A stretch of DNA of 64,000 bases, taken from positions 1 to 64,000 of the forward strand of contig NZ_QTQP01000009.1 in the NCBI RefSeq assembly GCF_003854275.1, given 5' to 3'. The DNA comes from Burkholderia sp. Bp8963. Lineage in GTDB: Bacteria; Pseudomonadota; Gammaproteobacteria; Burkholderiales; Burkholderiaceae. Positions 56,399-64,000 of the stretch are shown one piece after another (the stretch's first letter is position 1; each line of letters starts with the position of its first letter). Position numbers and translations under genes: made by a program. Below the pieces are notes generated by a model. The model made no database searches. It was not told the DNA's origin and worked only from the letters and a program-made list of their open reading frames with translations.

Positions 56399-57310
56399 AT
56401 GACTTACTCATCGCAACGTCGAATCCTGCTGTTGGCCGCCGCGACGGCACCGCTGGTCCTGACCGTGAGCGCGTGTGTGTCGCCGCAGGCGGGCGCCGCA
56501 TCCGGGGCATCCGGCGCGTCCGGGGCGTCCGTTACGTCGCTCGCGTCGCTGGAGCGCGCCGCGGGCGGGCGCCTCGGCGTGTGCGCGATCGACACCGCGA
56601 CCGGCCGGCGCGTGCAGCATCGCGCCGACGAGCGCTTCCCGTTCTGCAGCACGTTCAAGGCGCTGCTGAGCGCGGCGGTACTCGCGCAGAGCGTCGAGCG
56701 TCCGGCGTTGCTGCAGCAGCGCGTCGCGTATCGGCAGGCCGATCTCGTCCGCTATTCGCCGGTGACGGAGCGGCACGTCGGCGCGGGGATGACGGTTGCG
56801 GAGCTGTGCGCGGCCGCGGTCCAGTACAGCGACAACTCGGCCGCGAACCTGCTGCTGAAGCTGATCGGCGGGCCGGCCGCGCTGACCGCGTTCGCGCGCT
56901 CGATCGGCGACGATGCGTTCCGCCTCGATCGTTGGGAAACCGAGCTGAACACCGCGCTGCCCGGCGACCCGCGCGACACGACGACGCCGGCCGCGATGTC
57001 GGCAAGCCTGCGCGTGCTCGCGCTCGGCGACGCGTTGCCCGCGTCGCAGCGTGCGCAGCTCGCCGACTGGTTGCGCGGCAACCGCACCGGGGACAAACGG
57101 ATTCGCGCGGGCGTGCCGGCAGGATGGCAGGTCGGCGACAAGACCGGGACCGGCGACTACGGGACGACCAACGACGCCGGCGTGCTGTGGCCGCCCGCAC
57201 GCGGGCCGGTCGTGCTGACGGTGTACTACACGCAGGCGCAGGCCGACGCGAAGGCGAAGGACGACGTGATCGCGTCGGCGACCCGCATCGCGATCGCTGC
57301 GCTCGGTTGA
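56399..57310 (+). CDS. penA: Class A beta-lactamase PenA
   Basis: This 303-residue serine beta-lactamase has S84-T-F-K87 (Ambler 70-73), S144-D-N (130-132), E180 in the omega loop (166) and K248-T-G (234-236). The preceding C83 corresponds to Ambler 69, a cysteine also known in Burkholderia PenA enzymes. The leader has twin arginines (SQRRILLL) and a lipobox-like TVSA-C26, so a Tat-exported lipoprotein is likely. A Gly-Ala-Ser repeat (residues 33-44) follows the lipid site. It hydrolyses penicillins and, in some relatives, cephalosporins and carbapenems. Known as PenA or PenB depending on species. Confidence 0.95.
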   Translation: MTYSSQRRILLLAAATAPLVLTVSACVSPQAGAASGASGASGASVTSLASLERAAGGRLGVCAIDTATGRRVQHRADERFPFCSTFKALLSAAVLAQSVERPALLQQRVAYRQADLVRYSPVTERHVGAGMTVAELCAAAVQYSDNSAANLLLKLIGGPAALTAFARSIGDDAFRLDRWETELNTALPGDPRDTTTPAAMSASLRVLALGDALPASQRAQLADWLRGNRTGDKRIRAGVPAGWQVGDKTGTGDYGTTNDAGVLWPPARGPVVLTVYYTQAQADAKAKDDVIASATRIAIAALG

Positions 57311-57419
57311 GCGACGCATGACGCGACGCGCGCAGCGGGTGGCGGGAGGGCGCAGCATCGCGTGCGTTGCATCGGGCAACGCCGTGCCGCAAACCTGATG
57401 CGCGCGACGAAACGTTGTG

Positions 57420-57486
57420 CGTTCAACCACTTACGTCGCGCATGCTCAGGATATCCACATGCTTGCCAACAAAATCTGTGGAAAAG
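57420..57486. repeat. DnaA-box-like repeat, copy 4
   Basis: Core at 57447-57486 with TATCCACATGCTTGCC and inverted TGTGGAAAA. It lies 110 bases beyond the penA stop and is the first of a second cluster. Confidence 0.85.
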
Positions 57487-57592
57487 AGGCGGGTGGTTTC
57501 CTGAGCACGCGACGCGCGACGTGGATCGGCGGCGGGCGACACCCGATCGGCATGCTGCATGCCTCATTCGCGACGACGCAAGGAAAGTCTTT

Positions 57593-57660
57593 CCGATCAA
57601 GTGCTTGGTGGCGCTATGCGCAGGCTATCCACATGCTTGCCAACAAAAACTGTGGACAAG
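57593..57660. repeat. DnaA-box-like repeat, copy 5
   Basis: Core at 57621-57660 with GGCTATCCACATGC and inverted TGTGGACAA. Its left flank (from about 57563, ATTCG, GGAAAG, CGATCAA, TTGGTGGCGCTATGCG) is shared with copy 6, indicating a duplication of about 90 bp. Confidence 0.85.
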
Positions 57661-57738
57661 CCTGGACGGATGCGCGCGTGGATCGGGCCGATCCATACGC
57701 CGTTTGACTCATTCGTGACGGCACGAGGAAAGCCTTTG

Positions 57739-57805
57739 CGATCAAATGCTTGGTGGCGCTATGCGCAGGCTGTCCACAAGCTTGCCAACAAAATCTGTGG
57801 GTAAG
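57739..57805. repeat. DnaA-box-like repeat, copy 6
   Basis: Core at 57766-57805 with GGCTGTCCACAAGC and inverted TGTGGGTAA. Both halves differ from the other copies while the CCACA and TGTGG pairing is kept. Confidence 0.85.
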
Positions 57806-57946
57806 TGGCGATGCATCGCCGAGCGAGCAGGCGAAAAGCGGCGACGGGCGCATCGCCAACGCAGCGCGGCTCGGGAGGCGTCGCGGCTGCGCGTGCCGGA
57901 GTGGAATCTCGTGCGGCAACTGCATCACGCATGCCAAAGCCCGTCG

Positions 57947-58012
57947 GATCAAGGACTTGGCGCGATGATGCTCAGGATATCCACAAGCTTGCCAACAAAA
58001 TCTGTGGACAAA
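57947..58012. repeat. DnaA-box-like repeat, copy 7
   Basis: Core at 57973-58012 with GATATCCACAAGC and inverted TGTGGACAA. It lies 29 bases beyond the 3' end of the histidine kinase gene. The 57311-58040 gap holds only these repeats and no accepted gene. Confidence 0.85.
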
Positions 58013-58040
58013 TGCCTGACCGCGCCTGACCGCGCCTGGC

Positions 58041-59411
58041 TTACACCGCTGCATCGAAGCGCAGCGTCACGGTGAGGCCGTGGCCGCCTTCGGTCGTGCC
58101 GAGTGTTACCGTCGCGCGATGCTGTTCGGCGATCCGCTTGACGATCGACAGGCCGAGCCCGCTGCCCGACGACGTCGCCGTTTGCGCACCGGCGCCACGG
58201 TAGAACCGTTCCCACACGTTCACGCGCTCCGCTTCCGGAATGCCGGGGCCGGTGTCCGCGACCTCCAGCACCGCGGTCCCGCCTTCGACGCGCGCGCTCA
58301 CGTCGACGCGCGCGCCGTCGCCGGCATAGCGGATCGCGTTGTCGACGAGATTGTTCAGCAGCACGCGCAGCGTGTCGGCGTTGCCGGCCACGTTGACGGG
58401 CGTCGTGACGATTGCGCCGAGATCGACGCGATGCGCATCGGCGACGCGCGCACGGTCCGCGACCACCGAGCGGCACAGCGCCGCGAGATCGACCGGCGCG
58501 AGCGCGGCCGTCTGCGCGTCGGGCTCGAGGCGCGCGAGCGTCAGCAACTGCTCGGCGAGGTGGCCGAGCCGCGTCGTGCCGGCGTGGATCTGCGCGAGGA
58601 TGCGCTCGCGTTCGTCGGGCGTCGCCGCGCGCCGCAGCAGCTGCGACTGGATCGACAGGCCCATGATCGGCGTGCGCAGCTCATGCGCGGCATCGGCGAT
58701 GAAGTGCCGCTGCAGCGTAAACGAGCGGTCGAGCCGCGCGAGCAGGTCGTTGATTGCTTCGGCGAGCGGCCGCACTTCGTTCGGCATCGACGCGACGTCG
58801 ACCGGTTCGAGATTGTTCGCATTGCGGCGCTTCAGGCCGGCGGCGATCCCGGCGAGCGGCCGCAGCCCCGCGCCGATCCCGAACCACAGGCCGATCGCGA
58901 GCACGGGCAGCATCGAGAACACCGGCCACAGCAGATGCACGGCGATGCCGGCGATCGCTTCCCAGCGCGCGCGGCGCGCCTGCGCGAGACGGATCGTCGT
59001 GCCGCCGCTGTGGGTCACGTAGGTGCGCCACGGCGTGCCGTCGACGTCGACGCTCGCGATGCCGGCCTGCGCCGGTGGCGGCAGGGCCGAATCGCGGTCG
59101 GTCGAGTAGACGAGCTTGCCTTTGCGCCAGACCTGCAGCAATACTGCATCGGGATCGTCGACCTTGAAGCCGTGCTCGCCCGCCGCATGGCTCTTGAACG
59201 ACAGCTCGCCGTTCGGGCCGACGACGATCTGCTTCGACATGCTGCGCATCTGGTCGTCGAGCAGATCGTCGAGTTCGCGCAGCGCGCCCCAGTAGGTGCC
59301 CGCGCTCGCGAGCAGCCCGATCACGCACGCGGCCGGCATCAGCCACAGCAGCAGCCGGCGCCGCAGCGACACGCCGCGCCAGCGCGAGACCGCGCGCTGC
59401 AGGCCCGTCAT
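58041..59411 (-). CDS. Sensor histidine kinase, QseC/PmrB-like
   Basis: This 456-residue kinase has membrane segments at about residues 19-42 and 160-180 around a periplasmic sensor of about 115 residues, a HAMP region, and an H-box FIADAAHELRTPIMGLSIQ near 240. Its N-box is LLNNLVDNAIRYA near 352, its G1 box VADTGPGIPEAERV near 385 and its G2 box GSGLGLSIVKRI near 418. It overlaps the response regulator by four bases. Order and box site suggest the QseBC/PmrAB group, which responds to envelope signals such as metals or cationic peptides. Confidence 0.92.
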   Translation of the reverse strand: MTGLQRAVSRWRGVSLRRRLLLWLMPAACVIGLLASAGTYWGALRELDDLLDDQMRSMSKQIVVGPNGELSFKSHAAGEHGFKVDDPDAVLLQVWRKGKLVYSTDRDSALPPPAQAGIASVDVDGTPWRTYVTHSGGTTIRLAQARRARWEAIAGIAVHLLWPVFSMLPVLAIGLWFGIGAGLRPLAGIAAGLKRRNANNLEPVDVASMPNEVRPLAEAINDLLARLDRSFTLQRHFIADAAHELRTPIMGLSIQSQLLRRAATPDERERILAQIHAGTTRLGHLAEQLLTLARLEPDAQTAALAPVDLAALCRSVVADRARVADAHRVDLGAIVTTPVNVAGNADTLRVLLNNLVDNAIRYAGDGARVDVSARVEGGTAVLEVADTGPGIPEAERVNVWERFYRGAGAQTATSSGSGLGLSIVKRIAEQHRATVTLGTTEGGHGLTVTLRFDAAV

Positions 59412-60073
59412 GCGCCGTCACCGATCCGGTAGCCGACGCCGCGCACCGTGCGGATCATGTCGTGGCCGAGCTTCTTGCGCAGGTTGTGGATATGCACCTG
59501 CACCGCGTTGCTCTCGACTTCCTCGCCCCAGCTGTAGAGTCGTTCCTCGAACTGCTCGCGGGAGATCACCGCGCCCGGCTCGCGCATCAGTTCGTGCAGC
59601 AGCACGAACTCTTTCGGCGACAACGGCACTTCGTCGTCGTTGAGCCAGACCTGGTGCTTGACGGGATCGAGCCGCAGCGGGCCGATCGCGAGCGTCGTCT
59701 GCGCGCGGCCCGCATGACGGCGGTTGACCGCGCGGATGCGGGCGAGCAGTTCCTCGAGCGCGAACGGCTTCACGAGGTAGTCGTCCGCGCCGCTGTCGAG
59801 GCCGGCGATACGGTCGGACAGGCCGTCGCGCGCGGTGATCACGATCGCCGGCAGGTTCTCGTCGCGGCGGCGCAGCGCGGCGAGCACCGACAGCCCGTCG
59901 CGGTTCGGCAGCCCGAGATCGAGCAGCAGCAGGCCGTAGCCGGTCGCCGTGCGCAGCGCGAGCGACGCGGCCTCGCCGTCCGTGACCCAGTCGACCGCGA
60001 AGCCTTCCTGTTTCAGACCCTGTTCGAGCCCGCTGCCGATCAGCGGATCGTCCTCGACGAGCAGTACGCGCAT
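59408..60073 (-). CDS. OmpR-family response regulator, QseB/PmrA-like
   Basis: This 221-residue regulator has a receiver with EDD at residues 7-9, phospho-acceptor D in LLLLDLGLPNRDGLS near 51, T in VITARD and K in YLVKPFALEELLARIRA near 102. The winged helix runs from about 125 to 218, with VQVHIHNLRKKLG and IRTVRGVGYRIG. It opens the two-gene operon with the kinase. A CTTAA-type direct repeat upstream (60139-60155) suggests positive autoregulation. Confidence 0.93.
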   Translation of the reverse strand: MRVLLVEDDPLIGSGLEQGLKQEGFAVDWVTDGEAASLALRTATGYGLLLLDLGLPNRDGLSVLAALRRRDENLPAIVITARDGLSDRIAGLDSGADDYLVKPFALEELLARIRAVNRRHAGRAQTTLAIGPLRLDPVKHQVWLNDDEVPLSPKEFVLLHELMREPGAVISREQFEERLYSWGEEVESNAVQVHIHNLRKKLGHDMIRTVRGVGYRIGDGA

Positions 60074-60121
60074 GTGTTCGTGTTTCTCCGTGGAGGCGCC
60101 GTTCGGGCGCCCGGTCCACCT

Positions 60122-60155
60122 ATGATAAGCGCGTGTGTCTTAGCGGGAGCTTAAG
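60122..60155 (-). promoter_or_regulatory. PmrA/QseB-type box and promoter of the two-component operon
   Basis: On the minus strand CTTAAG and CTAAG are spaced 11 bp apart (within 60155-60139), like the CTTAAG-N5-CTTAAG boxes bound by PmrA/QseB regulators. TATCAT (60127-60122) follows 11 bases later as a possible -10 box. The first codon is about 50 bases further on. Confidence 0.5.
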
Positions 60156-60233
60156 TGCCGTCCGACGTGCTGCGCTGACCGGCGCGCGCGGGGCCGGTGA
60201 TACCATGAGCGACCGGTTTCCGTTCCCATCAAG

Positions 60234-61094
60234 ATGGCCGCCAATTTCGACGAACTCGCGTCCCGGATCCGGACGCAATTTTCCGAGCTGAGCCCGCAAT
60301 TCCAGGCGGGCGCGGCGTTCCTGCTCGATCATCCCGACGAAGTCGCGGTGTCGTCGATGCGCAAGGTCGCACAGCGCGCGCAGGTCCAGCCCGCATCGCT
60401 CGTGCGGCTCGCACAGTTGCTGGGGTTTCCCGGCTGGAACGAACTGCGCGACCTGTGCGTCGCGCGCGTGCGCACGCGTCCCGAGCCGCTCACGCAACGC
60501 GCGCGCTCGCTCGTGCGGCCAGATGCGAAGGCGACGCTCGCGCACGACCTGCTCGCCGCGCAGCAGCACAATCTTGCCGCGACCGCCGCGCACACCGCGC
60601 AGGCGCTTGCCGAAGCCGCGAAACTGATCCGCAAGGCCTCGCACGTGCACGTCGCGGGGTTCCGCTCGTGCTATCCGGTCGCGTTCGGGCTCGTGTACGG
60701 CTACCGGCTGTTCCGGCCGACCGTGTCGCTGCTGACGGGCGTCGCCGGATCGCTCGAAATGGAGCTGCGCACGATCGCGAAGCACAGCGCGACCGTGATC
60801 GTCAGCTTCGCACCCTATTCGGCCGAGGCGACGCGCGTCGCGCAGGCCGCGAAGGCGCAGGGTAGCCGGATCGTCGCGATCACCGACAGCGCGGTGTCGC
60901 CGATCGCGCTGCATGCCGATGCGCAACTGATCTTCACGCACGACAGCCCGTCGTTCTTCCCGTCGCTCGTGGCCGCGCATGCGCTTGCGGAGGCGCTCGT
61001 CGCGCAGCTGCTCGCACTCGAAGGCAGCGATGCGATCACCGCGCTCGAACGCGCGGAAGCCGAGCTGCACGCGAAAGGCGCGTACGTGGTTTGA
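60234..61094 (+). CDS. MurR/RpiR-family regulator
   Basis: This 286-residue regulator has an N-terminal RpiR-type helix-turn-helix (AAFLLDHPDEVAVSSMRKVAQRAQVQPASLVRLAQLLGFPGWNELR, residues about 28-74). A C-terminal SIS sugar-phosphate-binding domain (about 130-265) contains HVHVAGFRSCYPVAFGLVYG and VSFAPYSAEATRVAQAAKAQGSRIVAITD. Relatives sense phosphosugars. The following PEP mutase-like gene, 114 bases on, may be its target. It diverges from the two-component operon. Confidence 0.9.
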   Translation: MAANFDELASRIRTQFSELSPQFQAGAAFLLDHPDEVAVSSMRKVAQRAQVQPASLVRLAQLLGFPGWNELRDLCVARVRTRPEPLTQRARSLVRPDAKATLAHDLLAAQQHNLAATAAHTAQALAEAAKLIRKASHVHVAGFRSCYPVAFGLVYGYRLFRPTVSLLTGVAGSLEMELRTIAKHSATVIVSFAPYSAEATRVAQAAKAQGSRIVAITDSAVSPIALHADAQLIFTHDSPSFFPSLVAAHALAEALVAQLLALEGSDAITALERAEAELHAKGAYVV

Positions 61095-61208
61095 CGAGGC
61101 CGGGTGGCTGGCCGGCGCGACGCGGTGCATCGATATTTCGGCACACACTGAAACGTCGTTGCGCCGTATCCGCGTATGCTTGGGCTTCCCATTCCGACGG
61201 AGCCAATA

Positions 61209-62069
61209 ATGACCCATTCCGACCTTCAGGCCAGCCACGCACACGCGTTCCGCGCACTGCACGCACAACCGATCGCATTCATCCTGCCCAACCCGTGGGA
61301 CGCGGGTTCGGCGCGGCTGCTCGCGATGGCCGGCTTCCGCGCGCTGGCGACGACGAGCGCCGGCTTCGCGTATTCGCGCGGCCGTCCGGACAACGCGATC
61401 GACCGCGACACGATGCTCGAGCATATTGCCGATCTCGTCGCGGCGGGCGGCCTGCCGGTGAGCGCCGATCTCGAGAACGGATTCGGCGATGCGCCTGAGA
61501 CGGTCGCCGAAACGATCCGGCTCGCGGCCGAGGCCGGCGCGGTCGGCGGCTCGATCGAGGACGCGACGGGCCGGCCCGATGCGCCGATCTATCCGCACGA
61601 TGCGGCGGTCGAGCGCGTGGCGGCGGCCGTCGACGCGGCACGCGCGCTGCCGTTCCCGTTCACGCTGACCGCGCGTTGCGAAAACTATCTGCACGGCCGC
61701 CGCGATCTCGACGACACGATCGCGCGCCTCGTCGCGTATCGCGCCGCGGGCGCCGACGTGCTGTACGCGCCAGGCTTGACCGATCCCCGCGAGATCGAGG
61801 CGGTCACGCGCGCGGTCGACGCGCCGGTCAACGTGCTGATGGGGCTGCAGGGCGGGACGCTCAGCCTCGATGCGCTCGCGGCGCTCGGGGTGAAGCGCGT
61901 GAGCGTCGGCGCCGCGCTGGCGCGGGCCGCGCTCGGCGCGTTCCTGCGCGGCGCGACGGAAATGGCGCGCGACGGCACGTTCTCGTTCGCCGAAGCGGCG
62001 GTGCCGGGGCGCCTGCTCGACCAATGGTTCGCCGCGGAGAACAATCCGCCCGTGTCGTTCGGTAATTGA
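61209..62069 (+). CDS. Isocitrate lyase/PEP phosphomutase family protein
   Basis: This 286-residue TIM-barrel protein has FILPNPWDAGSARLLAMAGFRALATTSAGFA at the N-terminus, the metal-binding VSADLENGFGD near residues 85-95 and VGGSIEDATG near 115. Later elements are LTARCENYL and NVLMGLQGGTLSLDALAALGVKRVSVG. The family includes PEP mutase, carboxy-PEP mutase and 2-methylisocitrate lyase-like enzymes; the K-K-C-G catalytic motif of true isocitrate lyases is not seen. CGGAG precedes ATG 61209. Substrate unknown. Confidence 0.87.
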   Translation: MTHSDLQASHAHAFRALHAQPIAFILPNPWDAGSARLLAMAGFRALATTSAGFAYSRGRPDNAIDRDTMLEHIADLVAAGGLPVSADLENGFGDAPETVAETIRLAAEAGAVGGSIEDATGRPDAPIYPHDAAVERVAAAVDAARALPFPFTLTARCENYLHGRRDLDDTIARLVAYRAAGADVLYAPGLTDPREIEAVTRAVDAPVNVLMGLQGGTLSLDALAALGVKRVSVGAALARAALGAFLRGATEMARDGTFSFAEAAVPGRLLDQWFAAENNPPVSFGN

Positions 62070-62109
62070 CGCGGAATGCGGGTGGGATCGATTCCAGCCT
62101 GATAATCGA

Positions 62110-62123
62110 TTGACTTGAATCAA
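62110..62123. promoter_or_regulatory. FNR/Anr-like box
   Basis: TTGAC-N4-ATCAA differs by one base from the TTGAT-N4-ATCAA consensus. TAAATA (62141-62146) lies at a workable -10 distance. Any transcript from here would meet the terminator within about 40 nt. Confidence 0.35.
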
Positions 62124-62158
62124 TGCAGGTTGCTTTCGATTAAATAACGGCTGAATTG

Positions 62159-62196
62159 GCGGGATGCGTGACACGTTCATGGCATCCCGCTTTTTT
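62159..62196 (+). terminator. Strong intrinsic terminator
   Basis: GCGGGATGC (62159-62167) pairs with GCATCCCGC (62182-62190) and is followed by six T residues (62191-62196). It ends the PEP mutase-like transcript 90 bases past the stop. Confidence 0.9.
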
Positions 62197-62401
62197 ATTG
62201 CGGATTTCTCAGGGCTTCATGTCGATTCCCTTGATGGATCCTGACAGAATGCCTTTCTGTCGGGCGTTTCCCGCATTTTTTCAGAAGCTTTCCACGCTTG
62301 GGAGTTGCCGGTTTATTTTGTGATTGATAATCTTCGATCCGTCTGAAAAATGCCGACACGCGGAATGTCGGGAAAATCAATATAAAAGTTCTGAGAGAGC
62401 C

Positions 62402-62668
62402 ATGACGATCCGAGATTTGCTCCGTACCCGGTTTCGTGTCGGCGATGTCGTCACGTTGAAAACCGGCGGGCCGCGCATGACGGTCACCTACGCCGGGCCG
62501 GTCGTCTTCGATGAAGCGGACTGGCTGATCTGCCAATGGTTCGACGACAGCGGCCACTTCCGCCAGGAAATGTTCCATCACGAAACGGTCGTGCCGGAGC
62601 CGCGCGCGATCTCGGCCGGGCGTGCGCGCATGCGCATGCTGGCGCAGCGCTTCCGGTCGGCGGCATGA
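62402..62668 (+). CDS. YodC-like (DUF2158) small protein
   Basis: This 88-residue protein contains the DUF2158/YodC pattern: FRVGDVVTLKTGGPRMTV near residues 10-28 and a WLICQWFDDSGHFRQEMFHHETV segment near 43-66. This is a small beta-barrel-like fold of unknown function. A basic tail (AGRARMRMLAQRFR) follows. GAGAGAGCC precedes ATG 62402. No partner gene is evident. Confidence 0.85.
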   Translation: MTIRDLLRTRFRVGDVVTLKTGGPRMTVTYAGPVVFDEADWLICQWFDDSGHFRQEMFHHETVVPEPRAISAGRARMRMLAQRFRSAA

Positions 62669-62775
62669 CGGGCGGCATCGCGCCCGTCGGGTGTTGCCGC
62701 GCGTCGATCAACGTCAGGATGCCAAAGTTCGATGCGGCAGCACGTTGACGAACGCGTTGAAAAAGGGGAGGGGGA

Positions 62776-63102
62776 TCAGCGGCAGCCTTGCTTCTGCGCC
62801 CACTGCTCCTGGGCGGCAACGCGGCGCTGCACGCGTTCGACGAGACCGGCGGAGAAGGTCCGCATGCTGATGCCGCGGCGCTTCGCGAGGATGTCCTGCG
62901 CGACGTCGGCTTGCGGATTCGGCTGGCAGGCCCAGTACAGCGTCATCAGCCAGCCGATGCCCGTCCACGCGAACAGTGCGTTGAACAGCGCGATCGTCAG
63001 CTTGTCCTGACGGCGGCGCCGGTCGGCGACGATGGCGGGCAGAAAGTAGAGCGCGATCGCGGCGACTGAACCGGCGACTTGAATCAGGACTTCGGTCTGC
63101 AT
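62776..63102 (-). CDS. Superinfection immunity family membrane protein
   Basis: This 108-residue protein has two hydrophobic segments: ILIQVAGSVAAIALYFLPAIVA (residues 5-26) and LTIALFNALFAWTGIGWLMTLYWAC (35-58), with the basic loop DRRRRQDK between. The FLPAIVA-x-RR...N-x-x-x-GWT-like layout matches the Imm_superinfect (T4 Imm-like) family. The chromosomal family is widespread and need not be phage-derived. The C-terminus is basic and soluble. GGAG eight bases before ATG 63102 supports this start over 63126. Confidence 0.8.
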   Translation of the reverse strand: MQTEVLIQVAGSVAAIALYFLPAIVADRRRRQDKLTIALFNALFAWTGIGWLMTLYWACQPNPQADVAQDILAKRRGISMRTFSAGLVERVQRRVAAQEQWAQKQGCR

Positions 63103-63192
63103 GTTGCTGCTCCATCCGGACTGCAATGTGACCGATTGTCGCGCGATTTGCGTTTTCGTGCTGACAATTGATTGTTGCGCTTTTGATGACGA

Positions 63193-63612
63193 TCAGCGCG
63201 CCGTGGTCGCGTCGCCGCCCGCATCGTTGCTCAATGCGAAACCCTCGTCGCGCCAGCCGGTGACGCCGCCGATCATCAGCTTGACCGGCCGCCCGAGCCG
63301 GGCGAGGCGGATCGCGGCGCGGGCGGCGCCGTTGCAGTGCGGGCCCGCGCAGTAGACGACGAACAGCGTGTCGGCCGGGTCGTCGGCGAGCTTGCCCGCG
63401 ACGATCTTGCGGTGCGGCAGGTTGCGTGCGCCGGGCACGTGGCCGGCGGCGAACAGGTCGGGGCCGCGGACGTCGAGCAGCACGAAATCGGGCGTGCCCG
63501 ACGCGAGCGCGTCGTGGACGTCCCAGCAGTCGGTCTCGAAGCGCAGCGACGCTTCGAAATGCGCGAGGGCGGCGGGGCTGCCGGCGGCTTGGACGTCGGT
63601 GACATAGGACAT
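63193..63612 (-). CDS. Rhodanese-domain protein
   Basis: This 139-residue single-domain rhodanese has FVLLDVRGPDLFAAGHVPGARNLPHRKI (residues 43-70) and the active-site loop VVYCAGPHCNGAARAA near 85-100 with the catalytic cysteine. GGVTGWRDEGF near the end is typical. It probably transfers sulfur or senses thiols. It diverges from ftrA across 132 bases, a pairing often seen in Burkholderia, so FtrA may control it. ATG 63612 (MSYVTDVQ) has AGGAGAAC upstream. Confidence 0.9.
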   Translation of the reverse strand: MSYVTDVQAAGSPAALAHFEASLRFETDCWDVHDALASGTPDFVLLDVRGPDLFAAGHVPGARNLPHRKIVAGKLADDPADTLFVVYCAGPHCNGAARAAIRLARLGRPVKLMIGGVTGWRDEGFALSNDAGGDATTAR

Positions 63613-63744
63613 GCGCAGGTTCTCCTGAAGGGGTGCAAAGCACGATGACTGATGCGATGAAGAGCGATGAAGACGGGGCCAGTATCGCGGTTCGCCGCGC
63701 CGCGCGGCAGTGGCGTGATCGACAAGTTCCGGTAACATCGCGCC

Positions 63745-64000
63745 ATGCATGATCATCTCGTCGTCGCGCTCGCCTACGATCGCCTCTGCACTTTCGAATT
63801 CGGCTGCGTGGTCGAACTGTTCGCGCTCGACCGCCCCGAACTGGGCGTCGACTGGTATCGCTTCGCGGTCTGCGCGAGCGAGCCGGGCCCCGTGCGCGCG
63901 GCGGGCGGCATCACGGTTGCCGTGCCGTACCGGCTCGCGATGCTCGATCGCGCGGATACGATCGTGATTCCCGGCTGGCGCGATCCGGACGAACTGCCGC
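63745..64000 (+). CDS. ftrA: FtrA-like GATase1/AraC regulator, 5' part only
   Basis: Only the first 85 codons are inside the window. They read HDHLVVALAYDRLCTFEFGCVVELFALDRPELGVDWYRF, then a PGPVRAAGGITVAVPY segment and IVIPGWRDP. This is the DJ-1/PfpI-like N-terminal domain of GlxA/FtrA regulators, which end with an AraC helix-turn-helix beyond the window edge. It is divergent from the rhodanese gene. FtrA proteins are commonly annotated next to such genes; the ligand is unknown. Confidence 0.85.
   Translation, partial: MHDHLVVALAYDRLCTFEFGCVVELFALDRPELGVDWYRFAVCASEPGPVRAAGGITVAVPYRLAMLDRADTIVIPGWRDPDELP

Larger units (their letters stand above)
62070..62401. other. AT-rich intergenic region with FNR-like box and terminator
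   Basis: This 332-base gap is AT-richer than its surroundings. It holds an FNR/Anr-like box (62110-62123), an intrinsic terminator (62159-62196), and a hairpin around GACAGAA and TTCTGTC near 62245-62265. The promoter of the YodC-like gene is probably in the last 80 bases. Confidence 0.45.

Noticed and set aside
54971-58012. CRISPR array
   Set aside because: The repeats are spaced irregularly by 145-207 bp, are interrupted by penR-penA, have no uniform 30-40 bp spacers and no cas genes nearby.
62776-63102. Prophage remnant, suggested by the superinfection immunity family protein
   Set aside because: No phage structural, integrase or lysis genes are near, and this family is widespread as an ordinary chromosomal gene.

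Overview
The window is high-GC DNA with strong GC3 bias. Its gene content (PenR/PenA class A beta-lactamase pair, DUF4148, DUF3331, DUF1488 and DUF2917 proteins, the amylo-alpha-1,6-glucosidase, the FtrA/rhodanese pair) points to a Burkholderia of the cepacia complex. A secondary chromosome is likely, because many genes are accessory regulators, transporters and catabolic operons and no rRNA, tRNA or ribosomal protein gene is seen. That placement is an inference from gene content.

Layout. 1-2.4 kb: two small Burkholderia proteins (DUF4148, DUF3331), intergenic hairpins, and an amidohydrolase that seems to have lost about 40 internal residues. 3.0-8.4 kb: a complete branched-chain amino acid ABC transporter (substrate-binding protein, LivH, LivM, LivG, LivF) with a sigma70-like promoter. 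8.4-9.8 kb: an HTH-nucleotidyltransferase/HEPN toxin-antitoxin-like pair whose upstream region holds four related palindromes in two tandem pairs exactly 276 bp apart. 10.3-13.3 kb: an SRPBCC protein, a 2Fe-2S ferredoxin and an AcoR-type sigma54 activator. 13.6-18 kb: small proteins and an AzgA-type purine permease. 18-21.7 kb: an operon of a metal-dependent hydrolase, an EphD-like alpha/beta-hydrolase-SDR fusion and an M24 protein. 22-25.8 kb: a secreted HAD phosphatase, then NfeD and slipin. 25.9-34.6 kb: a valine/isobutyrate catabolic operon (acyl-CoA dehydrogenase, acyl-CoA synthetase, MmsA, MmsB, enoyl-CoA hydratase, HIBYL-CoA hydrolase) with a divergent AraC regulator.

34.7-45.2 kb: LysR regulator with divergent MFS exporter, HD phosphohydrolase, a gene remnant, glutaminase, an RstAB-like two-component system, a patatin type V secreted phospholipase and an MreB paralogue. 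45.6-52.2 kb: a YdcF protein and a 1849-residue autotransporter built from a 561-bp super-repeat. 52.3-54.9 kb: glycogen-debranching-like enzyme and a small helical protein. 55-58 kb: penR-penA, flanked on both sides by seven copies of a roughly 65-bp repeat, each holding two inverted DnaA-box-like sequences. 58-64 kb: a QseBC-like two-component system with a PmrA/QseB-type box, an RpiR regulator, a PEP mutase/isocitrate lyase family protein, a YodC-like protein, a superinfection-immunity family membrane protein, a rhodanese and the start of ftrA, cut by the window edge.

The most promising unexplained structures are the paired operators of the MNT/HEPN locus and the DnaA-box-like repeat clusters around penR-penA. 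No insertion sequence, CRISPR array, prophage, tRNA or rRNA was recognised.
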